From the NCBI RefSeq assembly GCF_024494575.1, contig NZ_JANHDO010000002.1, positions 1-64,000 of the forward strand: DNA of 64,000 bases. The letters are read 5' to 3'. Source of the DNA: Halorubrum salinum. GTDB lineage: Archaea > Halobacteriota > Halobacteria > Halobacteriales > Haloferacaceae. A program made the translations under genes and the position numbers. The notes beneath the pieces are model-generated. The model saw only the letters and a program-made list of their open reading frames with translations, ran no database searches and was not told the origin of the DNA. Below, in pieces: positions 25,713-34,705 of this stretch (its first letter is position 1; every line of letters starts with the position of its first letter).

Positions 25713-26321
25713 TCACACGCCCTCTTCGAGACGCCGGTATCGGTCGCGGAACCGGGACAGACAGGAGGAACAACAGAAGTGGTACACCTCGCCGTCGATC
25801 CGGGCCGTCTCGCCTTCGCTGTCCACCGTGTTCGAACACTCCGCACAGGTCAGCGCGAACTCGACCCCGTCGATCGAGGGCGTCCACTCGACCTCGTCGA
25901 CGAGCGTGACCGTCCAGTCGTCGACCGCGAGCCCCTCGAAGATCCCTCCGAGCCACTCCCGGACGGCCTGCCCCCCGACGCGGGCGTAAAACCGGAGGTC
26001 GCCCTCGGCGGTGACGAACACGTGCTCGACGGCGTCGGCCTCGCGGAGGCGCTCCCGAGCCGACTTCCGCGTCTCAGAGTCCGAACCGGCCGCGACCGCG
26101 AGATCGACGTCGACCATGACGGGGACGCCGCCCCGGAGCTTCGTCCGATCGACGTCGACGGTGAACCCCTCGATGACGCCGGTCTCCTCCAGCCGGGTAA
26201 CCCGATCGGAAACCGCCGGACCGGACAGCCCCACTCGCTCGCCGATCTCGCTGAACGGCCGGCGGGCGTCCGCGGCCAGAAGCGAGAGGATCTCCACGTC
26301 TGTCTCGTCTAAATCGCGCAT
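25713..26321 (-). CDS. AsnC/Lrp-type regulator with C-terminal TRASH metal-binding domain
   Basis: The product has 202 residues. The N-terminal HTH (ETDVEILSLLAADARRPFSEI then GLSGPAVSDRVTRLEE) is typical of Lrp/AsnC. The C-terminal 50 residues hold LTCAECSNTVDSE and YHFCCSSCLSRFRDRYRRLE, a TRASH metal-binding motif. In Halobacterium salinarum a TRASH-type Lrp regulator controls copper efflux and a small HMA chaperone. The divergent neighbour here is an HMA-domain chaperone, so copper sensing is the best inference. The ATG at 26321 precedes the HTH; upstream extension is shadow. Confidence 0.87.
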   Translation of the reverse strand: MRDLDETDVEILSLLAADARRPFSEIGERVGLSGPAVSDRVTRLEETGVIEGFTVDVDRTKLRGGVPVMVDVDLAVAAGSDSETRKSARERLREADAVEHVFVTAEGDLRFYARVGGQAVREWLGGIFEGLAVDDWTVTLVDEVEWTPSIDGVEFALTCAECSNTVDSEGETARIDGEVYHFCCSSCLSRFRDRYRRLEEGV

Positions 26322-26452
26322 ATCGAAACCGAGACACGGCTTCCACAAGAATGTTGTCCGCGATACTTTCGAACCGAAACTCGAACGCCAGATAGAGCGG
26401 TGATATCGAAGCGACAACCCACAAAGCCCTCGCTCCCCTACCGAACGGCGTC

Positions 26453-26650
26453 ATGGAACTGACTATCGCCGTCCGAGGAATGTCGTGTGAACACTGCGAA
26501 CAGAGCGTCGAGGAGGCGCTGTCGGGCGTCGCCGGCGTCACGACCGCGCGCGCGGACCGCGAGCGCGACGCCGCGACCGTCGAGGGGGACGCCGATCCCG
26601 ACGCGCTCGTGCGTGCGGTCGAGGACGCGGGATACGAGGCGTCGGCGTAG
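26453..26650 (+). CDS. HMA-domain copper chaperone
   Basis: The product has 65 residues, a single heavy-metal-associated ferredoxin-like domain. The metal site is MSCEHC (GMSCEHCEQSVEEAL). It would carry Cu(I) to a P-type ATPase or to a regulator. It is divergent from the AsnC/TRASH gene with 131 bases between starts. That spacer contains TTCGAACCGAAACTCGAA, a possible operator. No P-type ATPase is in the window. Confidence 0.92.
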   Translation: MELTIAVRGMSCEHCEQSVEEALSGVAGVTTARADRERDAATVEGDADPDALVRAVEDAGYEASA

Positions 26651-26722
26651 GTCACTCCGGTTGCCGGCTCGGCGGATGCCGGCCCGCGGACTAGCGGCCC
26701 GGATGGCTCACGGCCCGACCGC

Positions 26723-28150
26723 CTAGCGGTTCAGGGTGTGTATCGCCTGTCCGCGGGCGTTCTCCGCGGCTTCCATCACCGCCTCCGCGAGCGTCGGGTG
26801 AGTGTGAACCGTCGCCGCGACGTCTTCCAGCGTCGCGCCCATCTCGACCGCGAGCGCGACTTCCGCGATCAGCTCCGAGGCCTCCGGGCCGACGATCTGC
26901 CCGCCGAGCACGAAGCCGGTCTCCTCGTCCGCGACGATCCGAACGAACCCTTCGGTGTGGCCGGTCGTCATCGCACGGCCGGAGGCGTTGAAGGGCATCT
27001 CGCCGACGACGGGGGTGAACCCGGCCTCTGCGGCCTCGGCCTCGGTCATTCCCACGGTTCCGACCTCGGGATCGGTGAAGACGGCCGCGGGGACGGCCTG
27101 CCGGTCGAGCGCGGCCGGCTCGCCGGCGATCACCTCGGCGGCGACGATCCCCTCGTTCGAGGCCGCGTGGGCGAGCATCGGATCGCCCGCGACGTCGCCG
27201 ACCGCGTGGATGTGTTCGACCTCAGTGCGCGTCCGGTCGTCCGTCTCGATGAACCCGCGGTCGTCCGTCTCGACGCCCGCGTCTTCGAGGTCGAGTCCGT
27301 CGGTCACGGGCTGGCGGCCGACCGCGACCAATATCTTGTCGACCGGATACGACGACGCCTCGCCGTCCTCCGTCTCGGTGTGGAGCAGGTACCCCCCGTC
27401 GCCGCCCTCCGACCACTCGCTCGCGCCCTCGCCGAAGTGGAAGGTCACGCCGAGCTCCTCCGCGCGCTTCCGGACGAGTCGCTTCACGTCGTCCTCGTAG
27501 GGGTCGAGGATGTCGTCGAGCATCTCCACGACGGTCACGTCGGCTCCGAGCTTCGCGAACGTCGTCGCGAGCTCCATGCCGATGTAGCCGCCCCCGACGA
27601 TCCCGAGGCGGTCGGGCACCGCGTCGGCGTCGAGCGCGTCGGCCGAGCTCCAGACGTGGTCGTCCGAAAACTCGAAGCCGGGAATCTGGATCGGCCGCGA
27701 GCCGGTCGCGACGACCGCGTGCTCGAAGGCGATCGACTCCGACCCCTGTCCATCGCCGCCGTGTGCGACCCGGACGGTCGTCTCGTCGACGAACGACACC
27801 GTTCCCTCGACCAAGTTCACGCCGTTGGCCTTACAGAGCTTCTCGACGCCCCCGGTGAGCCGGTCGACCACGCCGTCTTTCCACTCGATCATCTTGCCGA
27901 GGTCGACTGCGGGGTCCGCGTGAACGCCCATGAACTCCGCGTTCCCGGCCTCGTGGGCCAGTCCAGCGCCCGTGATGAGCGCCTTCGAGGGGATACAGCC
28001 GCGGTTGAGACAGGCTCCGCCGTAGGCGTCCTTCTCGACCAAGGTCGTGTCGAGTCCCTCCTGTGCGGCGCGGATGGCGGCGACGTAGCCGCCAGGCCCA
28101 GCGCCGATGACCAGTACCTCCGTTCCCGTCGTGACGTCTCCGACTACCAT
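26723..28150 (-). CDS. lpdA: dihydrolipoyl dehydrogenase (E3)
   Basis: The product has 475 residues. The FAD-binding VLVIGAGPGGYVAAIRAAQ, the redox disulfide ACLNRGCIPSK, the NAD-binding LGIVGGGYIGMELAT and the dimer-interface EVALAVEMGATLEDVA with HTHPTLAE (active-site His) are all present. It reoxidises dihydrolipoamide with NAD+. It is the last gene of the E1alpha-E1beta-E2-E3 operon; its ATG overlaps the E2 stop by seven bases, which implies tight coupling. Confidence 0.96.
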   Translation of the reverse strand: MVVGDVTTGTEVLVIGAGPGGYVAAIRAAQEGLDTTLVEKDAYGGACLNRGCIPSKALITGAGLAHEAGNAEFMGVHADPAVDLGKMIEWKDGVVDRLTGGVEKLCKANGVNLVEGTVSFVDETTVRVAHGGDGQGSESIAFEHAVVATGSRPIQIPGFEFSDDHVWSSADALDADAVPDRLGIVGGGYIGMELATTFAKLGADVTVVEMLDDILDPYEDDVKRLVRKRAEELGVTFHFGEGASEWSEGGDGGYLLHTETEDGEASSYPVDKILVAVGRQPVTDGLDLEDAGVETDDRGFIETDDRTRTEVEHIHAVGDVAGDPMLAHAASNEGIVAAEVIAGEPAALDRQAVPAAVFTDPEVGTVGMTEAEAAEAGFTPVVGEMPFNASGRAMTTGHTEGFVRIVADEETGFVLGGQIVGPEASELIAEVALAVEMGATLEDVAATVHTHPTLAEAVMEAAENARGQAIHTLNR

Positions 28151-29913
28151 TGTTCGTTGAGTAACAGCAGGGGTTCTTCTAGGTGTTCCATGACGGTGTT
28201 GACGAACTCGGCCGCGACCGCGCCGTCGACGACCCGGTGGTCTATCGACAGCGACAGCGGGAGTGTCGGGGCCGCGACGACCTCACTGCCGTCTCCGCGG
28301 CCGACCGCGTCGCCGCCCGCGACCCCCGCACCGCCCACACCGCCGCGGTCGCCCGTTCCGTCGCCGTCGCGCTCGCGCACGACGGGCCGCTTCTCGATGG
28401 CCCCGAGGCCCAAGATCGCGGTTTCGGGGTAGTTGATGATCGGCGTGGCGTACTCGCCGCCGATAGCGCCGAAGTTCGTGATGGAGAACGTACCGCCCTT
28501 CATCTCGCCGGGCTTCAGGGTCCGGTCCCGAGCGCGCGCGGCGAGGTCGGAAATCTCCCCGGCCAGCTCGAAGAGCCCCTTCTCGTCGACGTCCTCGACG
28601 ACGGGGACCATCAGTCCCGCGTCGGTCGCGACGGCGACCCCGAGGTTGTACTCGTCTTTCAACACGATCTCCTCGTCGTCCTCGCGCAGCTCGCTGTTGA
28701 GGACGGGATACTCCCTGAGCCCCGCCACGATCGCCTTCATCACGAACGGCATGTAGGTGAGCTTCACCCCGCGCTCCTCGGCGACGGGTTTCAGCCGCTC
28801 GCGGGCCTCGACGAGCCGGTCGACCGCGACGGTGTCATGGTGGGAGACGTGCGGCGCGGTGTACTTCGACCGCTCCATCTGCTTGCCGATCGTGCGCCGC
28901 ACGCCGCGGTAGGGGATCGTCTCCGCGCTCTCGACGGAGCCGGCAGTGTCGACGGGGTCGGCCGAACCGCCGGACGCCCCGCCCGTCTCGTTCGCCGCCC
29001 CGTCGGCCGGAGCGGTCGCCGAATCGGTCGCGTCGAGGTCGACCACGCGGGGCGACGGCCGAGCGGACTCGTCGCTCGTTTCGGCTCCGTCCGCCCCTTC
29101 CAACTCCAGCGCGTCGGCGTACGCCCGCACGTCGGCCTCGGTGACGAACGCCTCACCGTCTCGGGTCTCCTCCGTGGGCACGTCGTCGACGTCGACGCCC
29201 AGTTCGCGGGCGACCTTGCGGGTCGCCGGCGTCGCCAGCGTGGTCTCGCGACCGGCCGGCTCCGGCGCGGCCTGCGCGGTCCCGGCGGTTTCCGTCCCGC
29301 CTCGTTTCGTGACCGCGGTCTTCCTCTCGTCTGCGCCGCCGGGGGACCGGGGCGTCGGCGCGTCGTCGGGGTCGCCGACGACCACGTCACCGTCGTCTGC
29401 TCCTAGACCCTCCTCGGCGTGCGCCCGCACGTCGGCCTCGGTCACCCGGCCGCCGGGGCCGCTCCCGTCGACCGCGCCGATCGCCACGCCCAGTTCGCGG
29501 GCGAGCCGTCTGGCCGACGGCGGGGCGAACGCTCGGCCGGCGGTGACGGCGGGCTCCGTTTCGCCGTCGGAAACGGGCTCCGGCTCGTCATCGGACGCGG
29601 GCTCCGGCTCGTCGTCTGACGCCGCTTCTGTCCCCTCGTCTGCCGAAGATTCCTCGTCGGTCCCCTCCTCCTCGCCGACGCGGAACGAGATGATCACGTC
29701 GCCCACGGGGACGACGTCGCCCTCCTCGACGAACAGCTCCTCGACGACGCCGTCGTACCGCGACGGCACCTCCACGAGCGCCTTGTCTGTCTCCACCTCC
29801 GCCACCGGCTGGTCTTCCTCGACCCGGTCGCCGGGCGAGACGAGCCAATTGACGAGTTCGCCCTCCGCGACACCCTCGCCGACGTCTGGTAGCGTGAACT
29901 CTTTGACTGACAT
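28144..29913 (-). CDS. pdhC: 2-oxoacid dehydrogenase acyltransferase (E2) with two peripheral-subunit-binding domains
   Basis: The product has 589 residues. One lipoyl domain (about 1-80, lipoyl lysine K44 in VETDKALVEVPS) is followed by an acidic linker. Two E3/E1-binding domains come next (PPSARRLARELG with RVTEADVRAHA, then TPATRKVARELG with FVTEADVRAYA). The catalytic domain begins near IPYRGVRRTIGKQM and ends with DHRVVDG (H559). A Gly-rich insert of about 35 residues precedes that motif. Two binding domains and the insert are unusual. The ATG at 29913 is two bases after the E1beta stop. Substrate (pyruvate, branched-chain or other oxoacid) is not fixed by sequence. Confidence 0.9.
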   Translation of the reverse strand: MSVKEFTLPDVGEGVAEGELVNWLVSPGDRVEEDQPVAEVETDKALVEVPSRYDGVVEELFVEEGDVVPVGDVIISFRVGEEEGTDEESSADEGTEAASDDEPEPASDDEPEPVSDGETEPAVTAGRAFAPPSARRLARELGVAIGAVDGSGPGGRVTEADVRAHAEEGLGADDGDVVVGDPDDAPTPRSPGGADERKTAVTKRGGTETAGTAQAAPEPAGRETTLATPATRKVARELGVDVDDVPTEETRDGEAFVTEADVRAYADALELEGADGAETSDESARPSPRVVDLDATDSATAPADGAANETGGASGGSADPVDTAGSVESAETIPYRGVRRTIGKQMERSKYTAPHVSHHDTVAVDRLVEARERLKPVAEERGVKLTYMPFVMKAIVAGLREYPVLNSELREDDEEIVLKDEYNLGVAVATDAGLMVPVVEDVDEKGLFELAGEISDLAARARDRTLKPGEMKGGTFSITNFGAIGGEYATPIINYPETAILGLGAIEKRPVVRERDGDGTGDRGGVGGAGVAGGDAVGRGDGSEVVAAPTLPLSLSIDHRVVDGAVAAEFVNTVMEHLEEPLLLLNEQW

Positions 29914-29915
29914 AT

Positions 29916-30902
29916 TCAGAACTCCACCGCCTCCCTGATACCGTCCTCGATGCGCGCCGCAGTCGGGAGGTAGTAGTCCTCGAGCGCGTACAGCGGGTAC
30001 GGCACGTCGAACCCCGTCACGCGTCCGACCGGCGCTTCCTGATACAGCAGCGACTCCTCTTGGATGAGCGCGGTTATCTCGCCGGCGAGCCCGCCCGTCT
30101 TCGGAGCCTCGTGGACGACGACCGCGCGGCCGGTCGCCTCGAACGCCTCCACGATCGCCTCCCGGTCGAGCGGGGAGACGGTCCGGAGGTCGACGACCGC
30201 ACAGTCGATCCCCTCCTCGGCGAGCGTCTCGGCCGCCTCCAGGGTCGGCCGGGTCATCGCGCCGTAGGTGAACACGGCGACGTCGTCGCCCTCGCGCCGC
30301 GTGACCGCCTCGCCGATCGGGACGGTGTACGGCTCTTCGGGCACCTGCTCGCGGAACGCCCGGTAGATGAGCTTCGGTTCGAGGAAGACCACGGGGTCGG
30401 GGTCGCGGATCGACGCCGCCAAGAGCCCCTTCGCGTCGTGCGGCGTCGAGGGGATCACGACCTTGAGCCCCGCCTCGTGGGCGTACAAGGCCTCCTTCGA
30501 CTCGGAGTGGTGTTCCGGCGCGCGGATGCCGCCGCCGTAGGGGGCCCGCAGCGTCAGCGGGACCGTGAACTGCCCGCGAGTGCGCGCGCGAAACCGGGCC
30601 ACGTGCGAGACGATCTGGTCGAATCCGGGATACATGAACCCCGAGAACTGGATCTCGGGGACCGGCCGCAGCCCCATCGCGGCCATCCCGACCGCGCAGC
30701 CGACGATGCCCGACTCCGCGAGCGGCGTGTCGACGACGCGGTCGCCGCCGAACTCGTCGAACAGGCCCTCGGTCGCCCGGAAGACGCCGCCGTTCTTCCC
30801 GACGTCTTGGCCCAACACGAGCACGTCGTCGTCCTCGCGCATCTCGGTGTACAGTCCGTCTCGAACCGCCTGCACCAGGGTGAGGTTTTGTGTCTCGGTC
30901 AT
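29916..30902 (-). CDS. pdhB: 2-oxoacid dehydrogenase E1 component, beta subunit
   Basis: The product has 328 residues. The thiamine-diphosphate transketolase-type domain includes RVVDTPLAESGIVGCAVGMA, PVPEIQFSGFMYPGFDQI, TRGQFTVPLTLRAPYGGG and PEHHSESKEAL. The C-terminal domain has VVDLRTVSPLDREAI and VVVHEAPKTGG. It forms the alpha2beta2 decarboxylase with the next upstream gene. The ATG directly abuts the E1alpha TGA, and its stop is two bases from the E2 start. Confidence 0.94.
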   Translation of the reverse strand: MTETQNLTLVQAVRDGLYTEMREDDDVLVLGQDVGKNGGVFRATEGLFDEFGGDRVVDTPLAESGIVGCAVGMAAMGLRPVPEIQFSGFMYPGFDQIVSHVARFRARTRGQFTVPLTLRAPYGGGIRAPEHHSESKEALYAHEAGLKVVIPSTPHDAKGLLAASIRDPDPVVFLEPKLIYRAFREQVPEEPYTVPIGEAVTRREGDDVAVFTYGAMTRPTLEAAETLAEEGIDCAVVDLRTVSPLDREAIVEAFEATGRAVVVHEAPKTGGLAGEITALIQEESLLYQEAPVGRVTGFDVPYPLYALEDYYLPTAARIEDGIREAVEF

Positions 30903-32018
30903 TCACTCCTCCAAGAAGGCCGCGTCGCCGCGCGACTCGCGGACCGCGGCGAGGTCTTCGTGCTGTCGTTCGAGTTCGGATGGGACCTCCGCGTACGCGT
31001 GCTCGAACAGCTCTCGCGGCTCCGGTCGCGCCGTCGACTCCGCCGCCGCGATAGCGTCTGCGACCCGCGATTCGACCGCGGACTCGACCTCGGCGACGCG
31101 CTCCTCGTCGAGCACCCCCTCCGAACGGAGGTACGCCTCCAGCCGCGGGATCGGGTCCTTCTCCCGCCACCGCTCGACCTCGTCGTCGTCGCGGTAGACG
31201 GTCGGATCGTCGGCGGTCGTGTGCGCGCCGAACCGGTACTGTATCGCCTCGATGAGCGTCGGTCGCGGGCGGTCCGCCTCGGGGTCGCGCGCCTTCTCGA
31301 CCGCGGCCTCAGTGACTCGATACACCGCGAGCGGGTCCATCCCGTCGACCTGCACGCCGTCTATCCCGTACGCCTCCGCCTTCTGTGCCAGCGTCGCGCT
31401 CCGCGTCTGCCGTGCCCGCGGAACCGAGATGGCCCACTGGTTGTTGTTACAGAAGAACACCGTGGGAGTGTCGAACACGCCGGCGAAGTTGACGCCCTCG
31501 TGGAAGTCCCCCTCGCTCGTCGCCCCGTCGCCGAAGTAACAGCAGAACACCTCGTCGGTCCCCCGCAGCGAAGCCGCCCACGACGCCCCCGTGGCGTGGG
31601 GGACCTGCGAGGCGATGGGGACGGCGACGGGAAAGACGTTGACCCCGTCTTCGACCCGGTTCCCGTCCGGGTGGCCCATCCAGTAGAGCAGGGTCCGCTT
31701 CAGCGAGCGCCCCCGAACGAAGCCGGCGGCGTGCTCCCGGTAGGACGGAACGATCCAGTCGTCGTCTCCGAGCGCCGCGGCGGAGCCGACCTGCGCCCCC
31801 TCCTGTCCCGACAGCGGCGGGTACGTCCCCATCCGGCCCTGTCGCTGGAGGCTCACCGCCCGCGCGTCGAAGTGCCGGGCGAGCCGCATCTGGCGATAGA
31901 TGTCGACGAGCGTCTCGTCGTCGACGTCGGGAACCTCGCCGACGACCGCGCCGTCCTCGTCGAGCACGCGGACCGGATCGTCGTACGGCCTGTCGAACAC
32001 GCTCACGGTCGGACCCAC
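30903..32018 (-). CDS. pdhA: 2-oxoacid dehydrogenase E1 component, alpha subunit
   Basis: The product has up to 371 residues. The thiamine-diphosphate motif GDGATSEGDFHEGVNFAG ... FFCNNNQWAIS is complete. The PYRE-like RMGTYPPLSGQEGAQVGSA and the phosphorylation-loop region YRFGAHTTADDPT are normal. The start is a GTG: either 32018 or the in-frame GTG at 32006 (SVFDRPYDD). A TATA-like GGTATTATTGG lies at about 32048-32058. It is the first gene of the operon. The complex is chiefly described in haloarchaea alongside pyruvate:ferredoxin oxidoreductase, so its in vivo substrate is uncertain. Confidence 0.93.
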   Translation of the reverse strand: MGPTVSVFDRPYDDPVRVLDEDGAVVGEVPDVDDETLVDIYRQMRLARHFDARAVSLQRQGRMGTYPPLSGQEGAQVGSAAALGDDDWIVPSYREHAAGFVRGRSLKRTLLYWMGHPDGNRVEDGVNVFPVAVPIASQVPHATGASWAASLRGTDEVFCCYFGDGATSEGDFHEGVNFAGVFDTPTVFFCNNNQWAISVPRARQTRSATLAQKAEAYGIDGVQVDGMDPLAVYRVTEAAVEKARDPEADRPRPTLIEAIQYRFGAHTTADDPTVYRDDDEVERWREKDPIPRLEAYLRSEGVLDEERVAEVESAVESRVADAIAAAESTARPEPRELFEHAYAEVPSELERQHEDLAAVRESRGDAAFLEE

Positions 32019-32299
32019 CTGTTCATACGTAAACCCTCCACCGCCCGGGTATTATTGGTTTCGCACCGGGTTTGAGACGGACAGAAATAGCCCAGTGAAG
32101 TGCAAAAACGTCCAGCGAATGATGGAATAATCAGACCAACTCGAATGGTTTGAAGTGCGATCAGAGAGATTTCTGCCGACATCGGTGCGTACGGAGATAC
32201 CCCGTCCGAACGCGACCGATGTAGACGAGTCTCAGACGGCGTGCGACTGCGCGCCGGCCCGCCGCCGCCGATACCGACGACACCGGCGGCGGACCCCGC
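32019..32299. other. intergenic region holding the E1alpha promoter
   Basis: The only element I can point to is the TATA-like CCAATAATACC on the minus strand (near 32048). From about 32060 to 32170 the composition is unusually AT-rich, without an open frame. I see nothing else. Confidence 0.5.
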
Positions 32300-32704
32300 T
32301 CATCCGAGCCGGAAGGAGGGCTCGTCCGGCTCGCCGTCGAGGTCCTCCAGTTGGATCACTTCCTCGTCGCCGTCTTCCAACTGCTCGCGGAGGTAGTTGA
32401 CGTAGCGTTTGTGCTCTTCTAACTGCTCACGGAGGTGGTCCGCCTCCAGCTCCAGCCGCTCGTGCTCGCGGACGAAGCTCTTCGGGACCTCGATCTTCGG
32501 GGGGAACGACTCCCCGCTTTCGCCCATGCTATCCAGTTCCGCCTCCGGAACGACCCGGACCTGTCCGTCGTGGGCAACCAGCGTATCCACGTAGTCCCGG
32601 AAGACCGCCGAAAGCGAGATGTCCCGCTCTTCGGCGATATCGCGGAGGGTCTCGAACGCGTCCTCGTTGACGCGGAACGAGATCGTCTTGTTCTTGTTGC
32701 CCAT
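32300..32704 (-). CDS. ribbon-helix-helix protein with C-terminal coiled coil
   Basis: The product has 134 residues. The N-terminal 45 (NKTISFRVNEDAFETLRDIA then ISLSAVFRDYVDTLV) form a CopG/MetJ-type ribbon-helix-helix. A charged heptad-like stretch (FVREHERLELEADHLREQ onward) predicts a coiled coil of about 45 residues. It should bind DNA as a dimer or higher assembly, with the coil for oligomerisation. A TATA-like TTTAAGTATTC (rc, near 32728) lies about 27 bases upstream. Its target is unknown. Confidence 0.85.
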   Translation of the reverse strand: MGNKNKTISFRVNEDAFETLRDIAEERDISLSAVFRDYVDTLVAHDGQVRVVPEAELDSMGESGESFPPKIEVPKSFVREHERLELEADHLREQLEEHKRYVNYLREQLEDGDEEVIQLEDLDGEPDEPSFRLG

Positions 32705-32867
32705 TACCGGACCATTCGTCGCGCAGAATACTTAAACGTTTGTCAGACGGTCGCAGGATTCGCGTCGCGACCGACCCGAGAGCGGGCCAAACCTTCGATC
32801 TGGCCGCGAGGGGATTCGACCGGCCGACCGTTCACAGACCGTACGGCCGACGCGACACGCTTCCGCG

Positions 32868-33530
32868 CTACAGATCCGGCGTCTCTGCCGGTTCGTCGGC
32901 CGCGGAACCGCCGGATCCGTCTTCGCCCGCGGAACCGTCTCCGGCCAGCTCGTCGCCGTCGCTCTCGTCTAAGTCTTCGAGCGCAGACAGCGCCGCGGCC
33001 TTGTACGTCTCGGGGTCGAAGTCGTACTCCTCGCGGGCCATCCGCGCGTACTCGTTCCCGTCGTCGTCGAAGGCGGCGACGCGCTCGATGGTCCGGTTCG
33101 CGGTCTCTACGACCCACCGATCGCGGGTCGCGGCGTCGACTTCGGTGATCGACTCGGGGCGGACCGACACCCGGACGGTGCCGTCGTCGGTCTCGTACGT
33201 CCGCGGTTTCCCCACGACTGCGACGTAGGCGGGGGCGTCGAGCTCACGGAGCTTCGAGGCGGCCTCGGGCTGGTACTGGCCGGCGTACACGAAGAACGTG
33301 CCCGTCGGGTCGACGATGCGACCGCGCCAGTACTCCGAGTCCTCGCCGACGTCTTCCTTCTCGGTCAGCGTGCCGACGAAGAACACGCGGTTCGCCGACT
33401 CGCCCGTCGGTAACAGCGCGTACACGGGTGCGCGCTCGTCGTCGGACTCGGTGAACGTGAAGCCGGCGTCGTTGAACTCGGTCGCGAACACGCGGCGGGC
33501 GACCTCTCGGCTGGGTGCTGATTGGCTCAT
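32868..33530 (-). CDS. rpap3: RPA-associated protein
   Basis: The product has 220 residues. It begins with a COG3390-type OB-like domain (REVARRVFATEFNDAGFTFT, VFFVGTLTEKEDVG, GTFFVYAGQYQPEAASKLRE) and ends in an acidic tail. In Haloferax, rpa1 and rpa3 each precede an rpap gene in an operon, and Rpa3/Rpap3 bind each other. The same order is seen here: the ATG directly follows the rpa3 stop codon. It would help single-stranded DNA binding in replication or repair. Confidence 0.88.
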   Translation of the reverse strand: MSQSAPSREVARRVFATEFNDAGFTFTESDDERAPVYALLPTGESANRVFFVGTLTEKEDVGEDSEYWRGRIVDPTGTFFVYAGQYQPEAASKLRELDAPAYVAVVGKPRTYETDDGTVRVSVRPESITEVDAATRDRWVVETANRTIERVAAFDDDGNEYARMAREEYDFDPETYKAAALSALEDLDESDGDELAGDGSAGEDGSGGSAADEPAETPDL

Positions 33531-34457
33531 TCAGATCGACCTCGCTTCGATCAGCGCGCTCTCCGCGTCCACTTTCCCGGGCTCTTCCATCTCGTCGACC
33601 AGGACGTATCGGCGGAACGTGGGTCCGGTGACGCGGTAATACCGGCCCAACACGTCGTCGGCCATCTCCTCTGCGACGACCGTGGTGTCGAGCGCGTCCA
33701 TCGCCATGTCTTTGGCTTCTTCGAGGGTCATGCCCGTGAGGTCCTCGGTCGCCTCGCGGTCGAAGATGACCTCGGTGACCGTCTCGCCGTCGTCTAACAC
33801 GCCCTTGATCCGGAGGTCGAACTCCCCGTCGACCTGGCCGTGTTCGGAACACCGTCCGTTCTGAAGGACGCGAGTGCAGTCGTCCTCGGGACAGCGCTTG
33901 ATCAGCCCGGACCCGGACTGGATGTCGACCAGTGCGCCTTCGACGGTGTCGGCGTTGTCACCGACCTCGATCGCCTCGTCGATCTCGGTGATCTGGGTCG
34001 TCCGGTTGAGCTTCACCGAGTAGCTCCCCTCGTACTCGTCCGTGACGACGTTCGAGAGCTCGTAGCACGCGTCCTCCTCCAGTTCGGGGAGGTCGGAGGT
34101 CTCGAAGGCGACGAACTTGATCGTGCCCGACTCGTCGCCGAGGAGCCCGACCTGCGAGATCGAGTCGCTGCGGGGCTCCCAGAGGTCGACCAGCTTCACG
34201 CGTACGTCGACCCACTGTTCGTCCTCGTCGATCTCGTTGACGAGGACCGACTCGCTGCTCCCCCGGCCGAGTTCGTCGCGCTCCATGCCGGCGTCTTCGA
34301 GGTAGCTGTTGGTGACGCTCCTGCTCGCCTCGTCGAGCGGCACGCGGTACTCGTCGACGAGCGTCTCAAGCCGTTCTTCGACGTCGTCGGGGGCCACGTC
34401 GAGGTGGTCCGAGAACTGTTCCGCTATCGCTTCCGCTTCCTGTCGCAGTTCGCTCAT
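33531..34457 (-). CDS. rpa3: replication protein A, Rpa3 type (OB-fold plus zinc finger)
   Basis: The product has 308 residues. An N-terminal helical region is followed by an OB fold (DVRVKLVDLWEPRSDSISQV then GLLGDESGTIKFVAFETSD), and a zinc-finger segment CPEDDCTRVLQNGRCSEH interrupts the second OB-like domain. It binds single-stranded DNA. The ATG at 34457 is before SELRQEAEA; the upstream track extension is shadow. A TATA-like box (rc of GGTATTAAAACG, near 34517) precedes it. It is coupled to rpap3. Confidence 0.9.
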   Translation of the reverse strand: MSELRQEAEAIAEQFSDHLDVAPDDVEERLETLVDEYRVPLDEASRSVTNSYLEDAGMERDELGRGSSESVLVNEIDEDEQWVDVRVKLVDLWEPRSDSISQVGLLGDESGTIKFVAFETSDLPELEEDACYELSNVVTDEYEGSYSVKLNRTTQITEIDEAIEVGDNADTVEGALVDIQSGSGLIKRCPEDDCTRVLQNGRCSEHGQVDGEFDLRIKGVLDDGETVTEVIFDREATEDLTGMTLEEAKDMAMDALDTTVVAEEMADDVLGRYYRVTGPTFRRYVLVDEMEEPGKVDAESALIEARSI

Positions 34458-34705
34458 GGGTGTCTCCGCCTCCGGTCTGGTTTCACTGGGAGGCGTACGT
34501 CGGTTGGGTCCTCTTGGTATTAAAACGCCCGCCACCGCGGTGAAAGTGAATAGAACGGTGCGTTTCCGGCGTCTCACGGTTGTTTCGCGATCGGCCTCGA
34601 AGCCTCTTCGCCGTTCCCCGCGCCCGCGTCAGACGCCCGTCAGCCAGACGCGGGCTCCGTTTCGAGTGGAACGGTCCCACGCGAGACGGTCACAAGGTGG
34701 GCCGA

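Noticed and set aside
30060-32075. 671-codon plus-strand frame opposite the E1 genes
   Set aside because: It is a shadow of pdhA and pdhB, which have complete thiamine-diphosphate motifs.
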